Shown: positions 17,992 through 26,434 of the stretch, one piece after another
Layout: each line of letters starts with the position of its first letter
How positions within the stretch are numbered: the first letter of the stretch is position 1
Assembly: GCA_035353175.1 (NCBI GenBank)
Contig: DAOPZC010000009.1
Span: forward strand, 1 to 64,000
Direction of reading: 5' to 3'
Source: DAOPZC01 sp035353175
Lineage (GTDB): Bacteria; Verrucomicrobiota; Kiritimatiellia; RFP12; UBA1067
DNA length: 64,000 nucleotides
Program-made: the position numbers and the translations under genes
The notes under the pieces: generated by a model
What the model saw: only the letters and a program-made list of their open reading frames with translations
Database searches by the model: none
Told to the model about the DNA's origin: nothing

Positions 17992-18744
17992 ATGACGAAA
18001 TATGAGATGCAACGGCGTTTCTTGGAGCGGATGGGCAGTTTCGAGCCGTTCAAAATCTTGTTCGAACTCATGCCTAACGTCGGGTTTTATATGAAGGATT
18101 TGTCCGGGCGTCTCATGGTCATTAACCGCTGGAACTGCAAAACCTGTAACATTCCCAACGAATTGACGGCCATCGGGAAAACCAGCTATGACTTTTTTCC
18201 GACCCCGTTTGCCGACGAGTATTTCAAGACGGACATGGCGGTGATGAAAACCGGCAAGCCGCTGCTGAATAACGTTTACCATTCACCCGACTATTCGACC
18301 AAACCCATCATTTGCAACAAAGTGCCGGTTTATGACCGGAAAAATAAAATTATGGGCGTGGCGACAGCCTACTATTTTGTGGACGCAAGTTTGAATCCGA
18401 CGGAATGGAACCAGCATCTGGCGGATGTGGTCGACTACATTCACCATCATTATGCGGAACAGGTGAAAAGCGAAACGCTCGCCCAGATCGCGCGTGTTTC
18501 CGAGACGCATCTCAAGCGCATCTTCAACCGGCTTTTCGGCCAGCCCCCGATCGAATACCTGATTCTGACGCGCATCAATGCGGCGCGCGACCTCTTGGAG
18601 ACGACCGAGCGAACGATTAGCGACATCGCGCAGACGGTCGGTTTCTACGATCACAGCCACTTCATCCGGCATTTCAAACGCGTCCGAGGGTGTACGCCCA
18701 ACCAATACCGGAAGCAGCGTGCGTCGAAGGTGTCTCCGCCCTGA
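17992..18744 (+). CDS. AraC-family transcriptional regulator with PAS sensor domain
   Basis: 250 residues from ATG 17992; the open frame extends to 17776 but that part lies in the intergenic control region and reads as low-complexity translation. Residues about 20-130 resemble a PAS domain (FELMPNVGFYMKDLSGRLMV, then IGKTSYDFFP). Residues about 145-245 hold the two helix-turn-helix motifs, with SETLAQIARVSETHLKRIF and the signature TISDIAQTVGFYDHSHFIRH followed by GCTPNQYRK. It presumably senses a small molecule in the cytoplasm and controls the divergent operon of secreted proteins. There is no ribosome site before the ATG, in keeping with a leaderless message. Confidence 0.92.
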   Translation: MTKYEMQRRFLERMGSFEPFKILFELMPNVGFYMKDLSGRLMVINRWNCKTCNIPNELTAIGKTSYDFFPTPFADEYFKTDMAVMKTGKPLLNNVYHSPDYSTKPIICNKVPVYDRKNKIMGVATAYYFVDASLNPTEWNQHLADVVDYIHHHYAEQVKSETLAQIARVSETHLKRIFNRLFGQPPIEYLILTRINAARDLLETTERTISDIAQTVGFYDHSHFIRHFKRVRGCTPNQYRKQRASKVSPP

Positions 18745-18789
18745 CCGGAGCGGGATTCCCGCGTCGGCACGCGACAGGAAGCCGCGCGC

Positions 18790-20346
18790 TCACGGCTTGT
18801 CGATCCGCACGGGGACGTCGTTTGACTGCGGTGCGCCGGGTGTGCTGCGGCCTTCCGCCACCTGTTTTTCGAGCAAAGCCCGCATGCGCTTGATGCGGTC
18901 GGGATGCTGCGCCGCCACGTTCTGCGCTTCCGAAGGATCTGCGGCGAGGTCGTAGAGCTGGACGCCCGCAGGGTCGAGCTTGGCCTTGTTTTTGCCGCCG
19001 TCGGAATAGCCGCCCGATCCGGGCCACGCCAGCATTTTCCAGGAGCCATCGCGGAGCGTGAAGCGCCCGTGCAGGCTGTGCAGGATGAGGTGCGTGCGCC
19101 CCTGCTGTCCGCCGCGCAGCAGCGGCAGGAAGCTGACGCTGTCTTCGGCGGCGGTTTCGGCCACGGCGGCGCCGGTGAGCTCCGCCAGCGTGGCGTAGAG
19201 GTCGTTGAGGCCGAGCAGGCCCGGGCAGGTCGTGCCGGGCTTGACCGTGCCGGTCCAGCGCGCCAGGAACGGCACGCGGTGTCCGCCTTCCCACAGTTCG
19301 CTCTTGTAGCCGCGGTAGGGGCCGCTGGGGCGGTGCCCTTGGGCCTCCAGCGCCTTGACGCCGCCCTTGCCGCTGCCGCGCTCGTCGCCCTCGACGCGGC
19401 CGACGTAAGGCGCGTAGCCGTTGTCGCTGGTGACGATCACGAGCGTCTGGTCCGCGAGGCCCTGCGCGTCGATGGCGGCCAGAACCTGGCCGACCGTGTC
19501 GTCGACCTGCTCCACGAAACAGGCGTAGTGGCCCAGCGGGTGCGGGCGCTTCCACGGCGCGGCGGGCACGACCGGCGTGTGCGGCGCGTTGAGCGGCAGG
19601 TAGACGAAGAAGGGCTTGCCGGCCTTCGCGTCGGCGGCCTGCGCCGCGATGTAGTCCACGGTCTTGCGCGTGATGGCGGGCAGCACGTCGGGCGCCTTGA
19701 ACCCCGGCGCCGTGGGCCCTGAGCGTCCGCCCTCGCCGGTGACCTCGTCGGGAACTGCGGTGACGCGGTCGTTTTCGATGAAGGCGTAGGGGGGCATGTC
19801 GAGCGAGCCGGCGATGCCGTAGAAGGTGTCGAAGCCGTGCGAGAGGGGCGAGTCGGAGAGCGGCCGGGTGTAATCGACGGCGCCGCCCTTCAGGAGCGGG
19901 TCGTCGGTGGTCTGGCCGGCCCAGCCGAGCCCGAGGTGCCACTTGCCGAAGCAGGCGGTGCGGTAGCCCCGCGCCCGCAGCAGCGTGGCGACGGTGGGGC
20001 GGTCTGGGGCGATGAGCGGCGCACTGAGGCCGAACAGCACGCCTGACTGCAGGCGCGTGCGCCAGGCGTAGCGTCCGGTGAGGATCCCGTAGCGCGTGGG
20101 GGTGCAGACGGACGACGGGCTGTGCGCGTCGGTGAAGCGCAGGCCCTGCGCCGCCAGGCGGTCGAGGTTCGGCGTCTTGATCTTCGAGTCGGCGTTGTAG
20201 CAGCCCAGGTCGCCGATCCCGAGGTCGTCCGCTAGGATGAAGACCACGTTCGGCGGACGGGGCGCGGGCTGCGCCCCGGCGTGCGGGACAGCGGCTGACA
20301 GCGCGGCGAAGAGCGGGAGCGCGACGGCGAGGGTGCGGGACTGCAT
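18790..20346 (-). CDS. Secreted sulfatase, Cys-type
   Basis: 518 residues; ATG 20346 follows TTTAGGAGGCCTCCC, an excellent ribosome site, so the open frame above it to 20400 is not used. A signal peptide ends near AGA. The sulfatase signature is CTPTRYGILTG with the Cys (residue 81) to be converted to formylglycine; the calcium ligands DD (residues 40-41) in FILADDLG and the later TSDNGYAPY are present, as is GKWHLG. The product would be an arylsulfatase-A-type enzyme that removes sulfate from polysaccharide outside the inner membrane. It needs a maturation enzyme, and no convincing one is in the window. The gene is 84 bp after the ROK gene on the same strand. Confidence 0.94.
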   Translation of the reverse strand: MQSRTLAVALPLFAALSAAVPHAGAQPAPRPPNVVFILADDLGIGDLGCYNADSKIKTPNLDRLAAQGLRFTDAHSPSSVCTPTRYGILTGRYAWRTRLQSGVLFGLSAPLIAPDRPTVATLLRARGYRTACFGKWHLGLGWAGQTTDDPLLKGGAVDYTRPLSDSPLSHGFDTFYGIAGSLDMPPYAFIENDRVTAVPDEVTGEGGRSGPTAPGFKAPDVLPAITRKTVDYIAAQAADAKAGKPFFVYLPLNAPHTPVVPAAPWKRPHPLGHYACFVEQVDDTVGQVLAAIDAQGLADQTLVIVTSDNGYAPYVGRVEGDERGSGKGGVKALEAQGHRPSGPYRGYKSELWEGGHRVPFLARWTGTVKPGTTCPGLLGLNDLYATLAELTGAAVAETAAEDSVSFLPLLRGGQQGRTHLILHSLHGRFTLRDGSWKMLAWPGSGGYSDGGKNKAKLDPAGVQLYDLAADPSEAQNVAAQHPDRIKRMRALLEKQVAEGRSTPGAPQSNDVPVRIDKP

Positions 20347-20387
20347 GGGAGGCCTCCTAAAGGGGTGAGCCGAGTCTTGGCGTTGCG

Positions 20388-20413
20388 CCCGGCGCCGCAC
20401 GGTGCGCGCCGGG
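20388..20413 (-). terminator. GC-rich hairpin between ROK and sulfatase genes
   Basis: CCCGGCGC (20388-20395) and GCGCCGGG (20406-20413) pair perfectly, and the 10-base loop can pair further through GCAC/GTGC. There is no run of T after the stem. It may be a weak attenuator or an RNA-processing site separating the two genes. Confidence 0.4.
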
Positions 20414-20430
20414 GTCGTTCCGGCGGCCGG

Positions 20431-21666
20431 TCAGCTCAGGCGGAGCGTGGCCGCGCCGGTCCACGGCACCTGGGAGGCGCCGCATCCCGCGACGATGCAC
20501 AGGTCCGCCTGCGCGTCGGCGCGGATGTTCGCCAGGTTGTCGGCGTCGAAGCCCTCGCCTTTGCGGGCGGCGTTGACGTCGTACCACACGGCCTTTTTGC
20601 CCGTGGCGCGCAGCGCCTTGTCGAGCGCCGCGACGACGGCTTTCCAGGGGGCGTCCGCGGGGCCGTCGAGCAACACCCGCTTCTGGCTGCGGACGCTGTC
20701 CAGCAGGGCTTCGAAGCCGGCGAATCCCGCGGGCAGGGGGCCGGCGGTGACTGCGGCGGGGTCCACCAGCGTGAGGGCCAGCGCCGCGCCGTAGACCGGG
20801 GCCTGCTCGCCGAGTTCGCACGGCTTGACGGCGATGCCGGCGGGCAGGCGCGCCGCGAGGCCGGCCTCCAGCGCCGGCACATAGAGATCCCAGTCGCGCG
20901 CGATGTTGCCGCCGATCACGAAGGCGTCGGCCTCGAATTTCGCGAGCCAGGGGGCTACGAACTCGGCGAGGTTCTCGCCGAAGGTGCGGTAAATCTTTTT
21001 GGCGGTGGCGTCGCCCTTGAGCGCGGCGTGGGCGATCTCCTTGCCGCCCGCGATGGTCTGGCCGGTCAGGCGCTGCCATTCGCCGACGAGCCAGCGGGTG
21101 GAAAAAAAGTCGTCCGCGATGCCGGTCTTGTAGGGCACGTGCCAGAGCTCGCCGTCGGGCGGCACGTCGTCGCCGCGGGTCTGGGGACGGCCCTCTTGCA
21201 GGAACGAGGCGCCGAAGCCGGTGCCGAGGGTCACCACGACCGGCCGCTTGAAGCCCTGGGCGCCGCCGCGGAAGTATTCGCCGAGGGCGAAGCAGGCGGC
21301 GTCGTTGTTGAAGACCACGGGCTTGGCGGACGAGTCGAGTGCATTGCTGAGGTACTGGCGGAAGTTGACGCCGAACATCTGCTCGTATTTGTTTTGGAAG
21401 GGGGTGATGCGGCAGATGCCCTCCTCGTAGGTGAAGGGGCCGGGGATGGCGAGGCCCACGCCCTTGACGGCGGCCGGCCCGACCTTGGCGGCGCAGGCGC
21501 GGATGGCGCGCTCGAAAACGTCCAGGACGGCGGTCGGGTTCACGTGGGTGTCAAGGTGTTCGCGGACGGTGCCGGCCGCGAACACCTCGAAGGTGCCGGC
21601 GTCGACGAGGTCCAGGGTGATATGCGAGCCGCCGACGTCGATGCCGAGAAAATAGGAAGGGGCCAT
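20431..21666 (-). CDS. ROK-family sugar kinase-like protein with C-terminal extension
   Basis: 411 residues from ATG 21666. FLGIDVGGSHITLDLVDAG is the N-terminal phosphate-binding loop, NNDAACFALGEYF carries the catalytic Asp, and VTLGTGFGASFL the second phosphate loop, as in ROK kinases. The zinc-binding CxCGxxGCxE element usual in ROK glucokinases is missing; the segment instead reads DGELWHVPYKTGIADDFFS. Residues about 315-411 form an extra domain (RVLLDGPADAPWKAVVAALD, GKKAVWYDVNAARKGEG) that suggests a nucleotide-binding or isomerase-like fragment. A cytoplasmic sugar kinase is likely; its substrate is not readable from sequence. It is probably upstream of the sulfatase in one transcript. 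Confidence 0.85.
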   Translation of the reverse strand: MAPSYFLGIDVGGSHITLDLVDAGTFEVFAAGTVREHLDTHVNPTAVLDVFERAIRACAAKVGPAAVKGVGLAIPGPFTYEEGICRITPFQNKYEQMFGVNFRQYLSNALDSSAKPVVFNNDAACFALGEYFRGGAQGFKRPVVVTLGTGFGASFLQEGRPQTRGDDVPPDGELWHVPYKTGIADDFFSTRWLVGEWQRLTGQTIAGGKEIAHAALKGDATAKKIYRTFGENLAEFVAPWLAKFEADAFVIGGNIARDWDLYVPALEAGLAARLPAGIAVKPCELGEQAPVYGAALALTLVDPAAVTAGPLPAGFAGFEALLDSVRSQKRVLLDGPADAPWKAVVAALDKALRATGKKAVWYDVNAARKGEGFDADNLANIRADAQADLCIVAGCGASQVPWTGAATLRLS

Positions 21667-21700
21667 GTCCGTTCTCCGGGGGGGTCAGGTGTCAAACAAA

Positions 21701-21724
21701 AAGCCTCTTCCGCAGAAGAGGCTT
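21701..21724 (-). terminator. Rho-independent terminator
   Basis: AAGCCTCTTC and GAAGAGGCTT form a perfect 10-bp stem around a 4-base loop. On the minus strand the stem is followed by TTTGTTT, so it should end the message of the coiled-coil and small lipoprotein genes. The plus-strand side also has TTTT after the stem, so it could work both ways. Confidence 0.88.
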
Positions 21725-21731
21725 TTCACAT

Positions 21732-21911
21732 TCATTCGTGTTGGTTCATGTAGCTGCTGGGGAGCGGCATGGTGCCTTCCCACGAGGCAGGTGCTGACCA
21801 CGGAATGTCCGTCTCGTTCGGGTTATCCGCCATGCAGCCTGCCGCAAAGAGCAGGGCCGCCAGGCCGGCCAGACCGAGAACCGCGTGTGTCAACTTAGAA
21901 GAAAACCACAT
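21732..21911 (-). CDS. Small lipoprotein (59 residues)
   Basis: A short gene whose ATG at 21911 lies inside the end of the coiled-coil gene (stop at 21895), a 17-base overlap in another frame. GGAGAAGGGCG precedes the ATG. The product starts MWFSSKLTHAVLGLAGLA, a basic residue then a hydrophobic run, and has the lipobox LFAAGC with Cys at residue 26. The mature part is about 34 residues and includes NETDIPWSAPASWEG. It should be lipidated and held on the inner or outer membrane. The Trp-Pro-rich mature part resembles small lipoproteins I associate with Verrucomicrobia, but no function is known to me. It ends 8 bp before the terminator hairpin. Confidence 0.8.
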   Translation of the reverse strand: MWFSSKLTHAVLGLAGLAALLFAAGCMADNPNETDIPWSAPASWEGTMPLPSSYMNQHE

Positions 21912-23031
21912 CGCCCTTCTCCACAGGAGTCTGCTGCCAGTCGTTCAGGATGTCGGCCACGACCAGATTCTTGCCCTGCACGGCCTGACGCAGTTTGATT
22001 CGCGTGACAAACTCGCCGGCGGCGCTCTGGCGGCCGGTGCGACGGACGTTCATGTCGAGCTGGGGCAGGGCGTTCTGGCGGTCCGGGCCGAGCATCTCGG
22101 CCATGGCGTCGGCCGAGAAGTCGATGATCACGAACTTCAGCTCGTCGTTCGCCTCGACGATCCGGCCCTTGTCGCCGGCGGTCAGCGCGGTGACCGACAC
22201 CGACTCGCCCTGCGATTGGCCCATGGGCGAGCGCTTATCCGCAAAACGCGCTTTCAGCTCCTCGTAGGCCTGGCGGGTTTTGGCGAGGTCCTCGGTCAGC
22301 GTGACCTTTTCCTCGTTCACGCGCTCGACTTCATTCTTGGCATCGGCGAGCTCGGCGGACAGCTCCTTTTTCTCGGAGGTCAATTTTGTCACGCGGCCAT
22401 CCAGCTCTTCCTTCTCGGTGGCCAGGGCGACGGCTTTCTCTTTCTCGCCCTTCAGCTCGACCTTAGCGGCGCGGCCCTCGGTCTTGAGCTTGTTGCTCTC
22501 TTCGATCGAGGAGGTGAACTGTTCGCGCATCTTGGAGAGTTCGGCGCGGGTCTTGTTCAGCACGGCCTGCTGCGACTTGGCGCGCTCGAACAGCTGGTCC
22601 ATGAGCTCCTGCATGGTGCCGGGGCCTTTGGTGCGCGGCTTGTTGTCCACCTGGTCAAGCTCGTAGTTGCCGTCCGCGTCCACGGCGAAGTAGTGGCGCA
22701 GCTGAAGGCGCTTGTCGGTGCTGGCGAAGTCGAGCGTCGGGAGGTTCTGCTGCTCCAGCTTGATCGGGTACGACTCGAGCACCGACTCTTTTTCCGGATT
22801 GGCGAGTTCGCGGTCCGAGACCTCCGAAATATCTTTCTGGACACTCGGGGCGGCGGCGTCCGCGGCATCTGCGGCCTCGATGGTCTTGGCCAGCTTGATG
22901 AACTGCTCTTCGAACACGCTGTTCCGTTTGGTCAGCAATTCCCGTTTCTCGAACAATTTATAAGCGAAAAATAGGCTGACCGCACTCAGAGCCAAAATGA
23001 CAATAACCAACACACGCAGCACTTTACCCAT
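21895..23031 (-). CDS. Membrane-anchored coiled-coil protein of unknown function
   Basis: 378 residues from ATG 23031, which follows TTGAGGTATTTACA; the open frame above it to 23322 is non-coding in composition. Residues about 4-26 are a transmembrane segment (VLRVLVIVILALSAVSLFF). A long heptad region from about residue 165 to 290 is rich in Glu, Lys and Leu (for example EKEELDGRVTKLTSEKKEL) and predicts a coiled coil. The C-terminal 90 residues are beta-rich (VIDFSADAMAEMLG, GKNLVVADIL). Topology is N-in with most of the chain in the periplasm. It faces the TPR-Exb cluster and overlaps a lipoprotein gene, suggesting an envelope scaffold, but that is inference. Confidence 0.82.
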   Translation of the reverse strand: MGKVLRVLVIVILALSAVSLFFAYKLFEKRELLTKRNSVFEEQFIKLAKTIEAADAADAAAPSVQKDISEVSDRELANPEKESVLESYPIKLEQQNLPTLDFASTDKRLQLRHYFAVDADGNYELDQVDNKPRTKGPGTMQELMDQLFERAKSQQAVLNKTRAELSKMREQFTSSIEESNKLKTEGRAAKVELKGEKEKAVALATEKEELDGRVTKLTSEKKELSAELADAKNEVERVNEEKVTLTEDLAKTRQAYEELKARFADKRSPMGQSQGESVSVTALTAGDKGRIVEANDELKFVIIDFSADAMAEMLGPDRQNALPQLDMNVRRTGRQSAAGEFVTRIKLRQAVQGKNLVVADILNDWQQTPVEKGDVVFF

Positions 23032-23346
23032 TGTAAATACCTCAACGTTTACTTGTGACACGTTTACGCATATGGTCAAAGGTAAATCAAAAAGGGGTAC
23101 AACTGCAACAACAAAGTGATTTGCGTGCTCTTTTTTTATGGTGCGCCGCAAAAAAAGCGCGGTTTTTTGCCTGCCTGCCGAGACTCCTGGCCCGCGCGTC
23201 GGCGATTCGCGGCGAGAAGGGGGGCGGCGAAGCTGGCCGGGGGTTCGGCGGCGTCGGCATTGCATACTCCAGTACGCGTCCCGTTCGCTTTTTTTCACTC
23301 TTTGAAATTGACCTCCGCACAAAGTTCACGTATAACAGAATCTACT
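23032..23346. promoter_or_regulatory. Divergent intergenic region with promoter for the TPR-Exb cluster
   Basis: This 315-bp stretch has no gene. At its right end TTGACC (23308-23313), a 17-bp spacer and TATAAC (23331-23336) make a strong sigma70-type promoter whose start would fall about 4 bases before the ATG at 23347. The left 90 bp are AT-richer and should hold the minus-strand promoter, although no clear box is seen. The middle is GC-rich with no repeat I can define. Confidence 0.65.
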
Positions 23347-26300
23347 ATGAATGAGAAGCGCTCCGACATCTTACTCGGTCATGGGCTCGTGTTGCTGCTG
23401 AGCGCGTTTTCCCCGATTTTTTGGGTGTGCGCGCAGGAAAACGCGGCGGAACAGGAGTTGCGTGAGGAAATCAAGTATATCGAATTACTTCAGCAGTATC
23501 GGATGCCGGACCTCGCCGAAGAGGTGATCGCGGCGACGAAAAAGAAATTCCCCGAGGCCGCGGCGAAGCTGAAGGTGAGCGAGATTCAAGGGCTCCTGTC
23601 GCAAGGCAAGTTTGACGATGTCCAGAAGGTGATCGACGCGATCCCGGACAAGAACGGCCCGGAGTTCTGGGCGCTGACGCTGGCCAAGGCGGACGCCTAT
23701 TACGCGTTCGGGAAATACGCCGACGCGGACAAGCTTTATCTCGACTTTTTCAAGAAGGTCGACAAGCCTTCGCCGGCGCTGGTCTCCTTCTATCGCGACT
23801 CTGCCTACAAATATGCGCAGATGTTGCTCTATTTGGGCAGAGACCGCCCGGCGCTGGACGCCTTCCGCCGCCTCTTCAAGGTCCCGCTGGAGGAGGAGGT
23901 CGCCCGCCAGGTGCAGGCGGACATGGCCGAGCTGATGCTCAAGCTCGCCCCGGGCATCCAGAAGAAGGAAGAGAAGGACGCGTTGCTCAAAGAGGCCGAG
24001 GCGACGGTGGACAAGCTGCTTTGGAAACAGGACGTCTGGTTCGGCAAGGCGATCGTGATGAAGGCCCACATCTATCTGCTGCGCGGGGACGTCAAGGGCG
24101 CGCAGGAGTTGGTCGAGAACTACATGCCCCAGCTGAAGACCATCCATGACGCGCTGCGCGAGCAGGACGCGGACGGGTCGCAGGGGATGCTGCGCATGAG
24201 CCCGATGCCGCAGTGCCGTTACCTGCTGGCCGTGTTGCTGATGGACGAGGCGATGGCGGAGGTCAAGAAAGAGGGCGGCAGCGACGACCGCATCAAAGAC
24301 CTGCTGCTGGGCGAGCGCGACCCCCAGACCAAACAGCGCAAAGGAAACGGCGCATTCAACCACTTTATCAACGTCTTCATCCGCTTCCCGGAAAGCCAGT
24401 GGGCCACGGAGGCGGGCGAGCGCTCCGAAACGATCCGCAAGCTCATCAAAGAGCGCTTCAAAGCGGACCTGCGCACGCCGGTGACCGCGGAGCAGATGGC
24501 CAAGGTGCGGCAGATGCAGTTCGCCGGCGCGCGCTTGGTCTTCAGCCAGAATCAGTTCAAAGAGGCGATCGATAAATACCTCCTCGTGCTGAACCAGTTC
24601 CCGGAGACCCCCGAGTCTGTCCCCGCGCTGGGCGACCTCGCGGTCTGCTACATCGAGTCGGCGGATAAGGACGCGGAATCGGCGCTGATGGCGGAAACCG
24701 TCACCGGCCACCTCTCCGAGAGGTTCTGCGCCAAGCCCGCCCTCATGAAGGAGGCGGGCGACCAGGTGCGCCGCATCGGCGAGCGCTACGGCGAGCTGAA
24801 GATGGAAGACAAGAAGCGCCAGACCTACGCGCTGTTCTTCCGCGACTACCCCGCGCACTACGCGGCCGGCCAGCTCGTGATGAGCTTCGGCGAGCGCGAG
24901 TTCCAAGCCAAGAACTATGCGGGCGCGATGGTTTACTACCGGCAGGTCGCCGACATCTACACCAATTCGACCTACTACTTCGACGCGCTGAACCGCATGG
25001 CCCAGATCTACAAGGAGGAGGGGCAGCACACCAACGAGATCCAGTCCCTCGAATTCTACGTGGACCGCATGTCCGCGCGCGAGCGGCCCGGCCATGCGCT
25101 GGTGGCCGGCAAGTTCCGCCTCGCGGACGCCTACCGGGAATACGGCAATCTGCTGCTGAAAGGCGCGACGACCAACGAGGCCGTGGCCGCGGAGCAGAAG
25201 GAGGCGATCCAGAAAGAGGGCGTGACCTGGCTGACCAAGGCGGCGCTCGGGTTCGGCGGCGTGGCCAAGGTGCTGGGCGAAGCGGCGGCGGACTATCAGC
25301 AGAACGAGGAAGAGAAGAAACGCAACGTGCAGATGCAGGAGATGGCGGTCTTCACCAAGGCGGTGTGCCTGACGCAGGTCAACTATCCGCAGGACAAGCT
25401 GCCCGTCATGCGCAAGCTGGCGATCGCGGCTTTCGAGGACTACGTGAAGCAGTATCCCCAGGGCAAGCTCGCGCCGAAGGCCCAGCTCCAGATCGGCACG
25501 CTCTACACCATCCTGCAGGACACGGCGAACGCGCAGGTGGCGTTCGAGAAACTGAGCAAAGTGTATCCCGAATCGGACGAGGCTAAAAACTCGGTGCCGA
25601 TGCAGGCGGCGGCCCTGATCGAGATCGGGCTGCGCGGCGAGGGCGTGGCCAAATACCGCCAGATGTTCGCGGCGGGCGGCACCTACACCGAGGGGCAGTT
25701 CATGGCGGCCGCCAAGGCGCTCGAAGAGGCCAAGGAGTACGACATGGCGCTCCAGGCCTACGACAAGGTGCTCGGCGTGACCAAGGAGCTCTCGCTGTCC
25801 GCCAACGCCAAGATCGGGCGCGCCCGGTCGCTGGTGGGGCAGAAGAAGTACGGCGAGGCGCACAAGGTCCTGGAGGCGTTCGTCAAGGACAAGGCGCTGT
25901 CCAAGCTGCAGCTGGTGGTCGATGCCAACCTGCTGCTGGTCGAGGTGGCGAGCGAAGAGGGCAAGACCGAGAAGGACGACAACGAGCGGACGCGCCTCTT
26001 CAATGCGGCGGTGGACTCGCTCAAGCTGGTCAAGAAATACCGCACGAAGCCCGAGGAGATGGCCGAGCTGGACCTGATGTCCGGCGAGGTGCTCCTGCGC
26101 AAGATGGACGCGGAGAAGAAGCTCGGTCTCACAAAGCAGGCCGCGGAGAGCCGCGGCAATGCGATCGTGGCGTTCCAGCGCATGATCATGGGCAACCAGC
26201 AGCAGTCCGCCGAGCTGGCCGCCGTCTTGGAGAAAGCCTATTTCTACTGCATGCCGCTGATGCTGGATCACAAGAAGTTCGCGGACGCGGCGGAGGACTG

Positions 26301-26385
26301 CGAGCGGTATCTGTCGCTCTTCCCGAACGGGCGGTACCGGACGGATATCCAGAACTGGTTGAACCAGGCGAAGCTGGGGCAGTGA
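23347..26385 (+). CDS. Large exported TPR-repeat protein
   Basis: 1012 residues from ATG 23347; upstream in-frame codons belong to the promoter region. The signal peptide ends at about VCAQ (residue 34). Most of the chain is helical hairpins of the TPR type, such as ADAYYAFGKYADADKLYLDF, DKYLLVLNQFPETPESVP, YDMALQAYDKVLGV and, near the end, KKFADAAEDCERYLSLFPNG. Such arrays are protein-binding scaffolds; here it would lie in the periplasm. It begins a same-strand series with a second TPR-like protein, ExbB, two ExbDs and a cyclase-fold membrane protein, suggesting a shared envelope assembly. No ribosome site precedes the start, in line with the promoter directly before it. Confidence 0.88.
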   Translation: MNEKRSDILLGHGLVLLLSAFSPIFWVCAQENAAEQELREEIKYIELLQQYRMPDLAEEVIAATKKKFPEAAAKLKVSEIQGLLSQGKFDDVQKVIDAIPDKNGPEFWALTLAKADAYYAFGKYADADKLYLDFFKKVDKPSPALVSFYRDSAYKYAQMLLYLGRDRPALDAFRRLFKVPLEEEVARQVQADMAELMLKLAPGIQKKEEKDALLKEAEATVDKLLWKQDVWFGKAIVMKAHIYLLRGDVKGAQELVENYMPQLKTIHDALREQDADGSQGMLRMSPMPQCRYLLAVLLMDEAMAEVKKEGGSDDRIKDLLLGERDPQTKQRKGNGAFNHFINVFIRFPESQWATEAGERSETIRKLIKERFKADLRTPVTAEQMAKVRQMQFAGARLVFSQNQFKEAIDKYLLVLNQFPETPESVPALGDLAVCYIESADKDAESALMAETVTGHLSERFCAKPALMKEAGDQVRRIGERYGELKMEDKKRQTYALFFRDYPAHYAAGQLVMSFGEREFQAKNYAGAMVYYRQVADIYTNSTYYFDALNRMAQIYKEEGQHTNEIQSLEFYVDRMSARERPGHALVAGKFRLADAYREYGNLLLKGATTNEAVAAEQKEAIQKEGVTWLTKAALGFGGVAKVLGEAAADYQQNEEEKKRNVQMQEMAVFTKAVCLTQVNYPQDKLPVMRKLAIAAFEDYVKQYPQGKLAPKAQLQIGTLYTILQDTANAQVAFEKLSKVYPESDEAKNSVPMQAAALIEIGLRGEGVAKYRQMFAAGGTYTEGQFMAAAKALEEAKEYDMALQAYDKVLGVTKELSLSANAKIGRARSLVGQKKYGEAHKVLEAFVKDKALSKLQLVVDANLLLVEVASEEGKTEKDDNERTRLFNAAVDSLKLVKKYRTKPEEMAELDLMSGEVLLRKMDAEKKLGLTKQAAESRGNAIVAFQRMIMGNQQQSAELAAVLEKAYFYCMPLMLDHKKFADAAEDCERYLSLFPNGRYRTDIQNWLNQAKLGQ

Positions 26386-26434
26386 ACGGCGGTCGGTTAA
26401 CTTTATTTTGAGAAACGCTTTAAGGAGCAAACGC

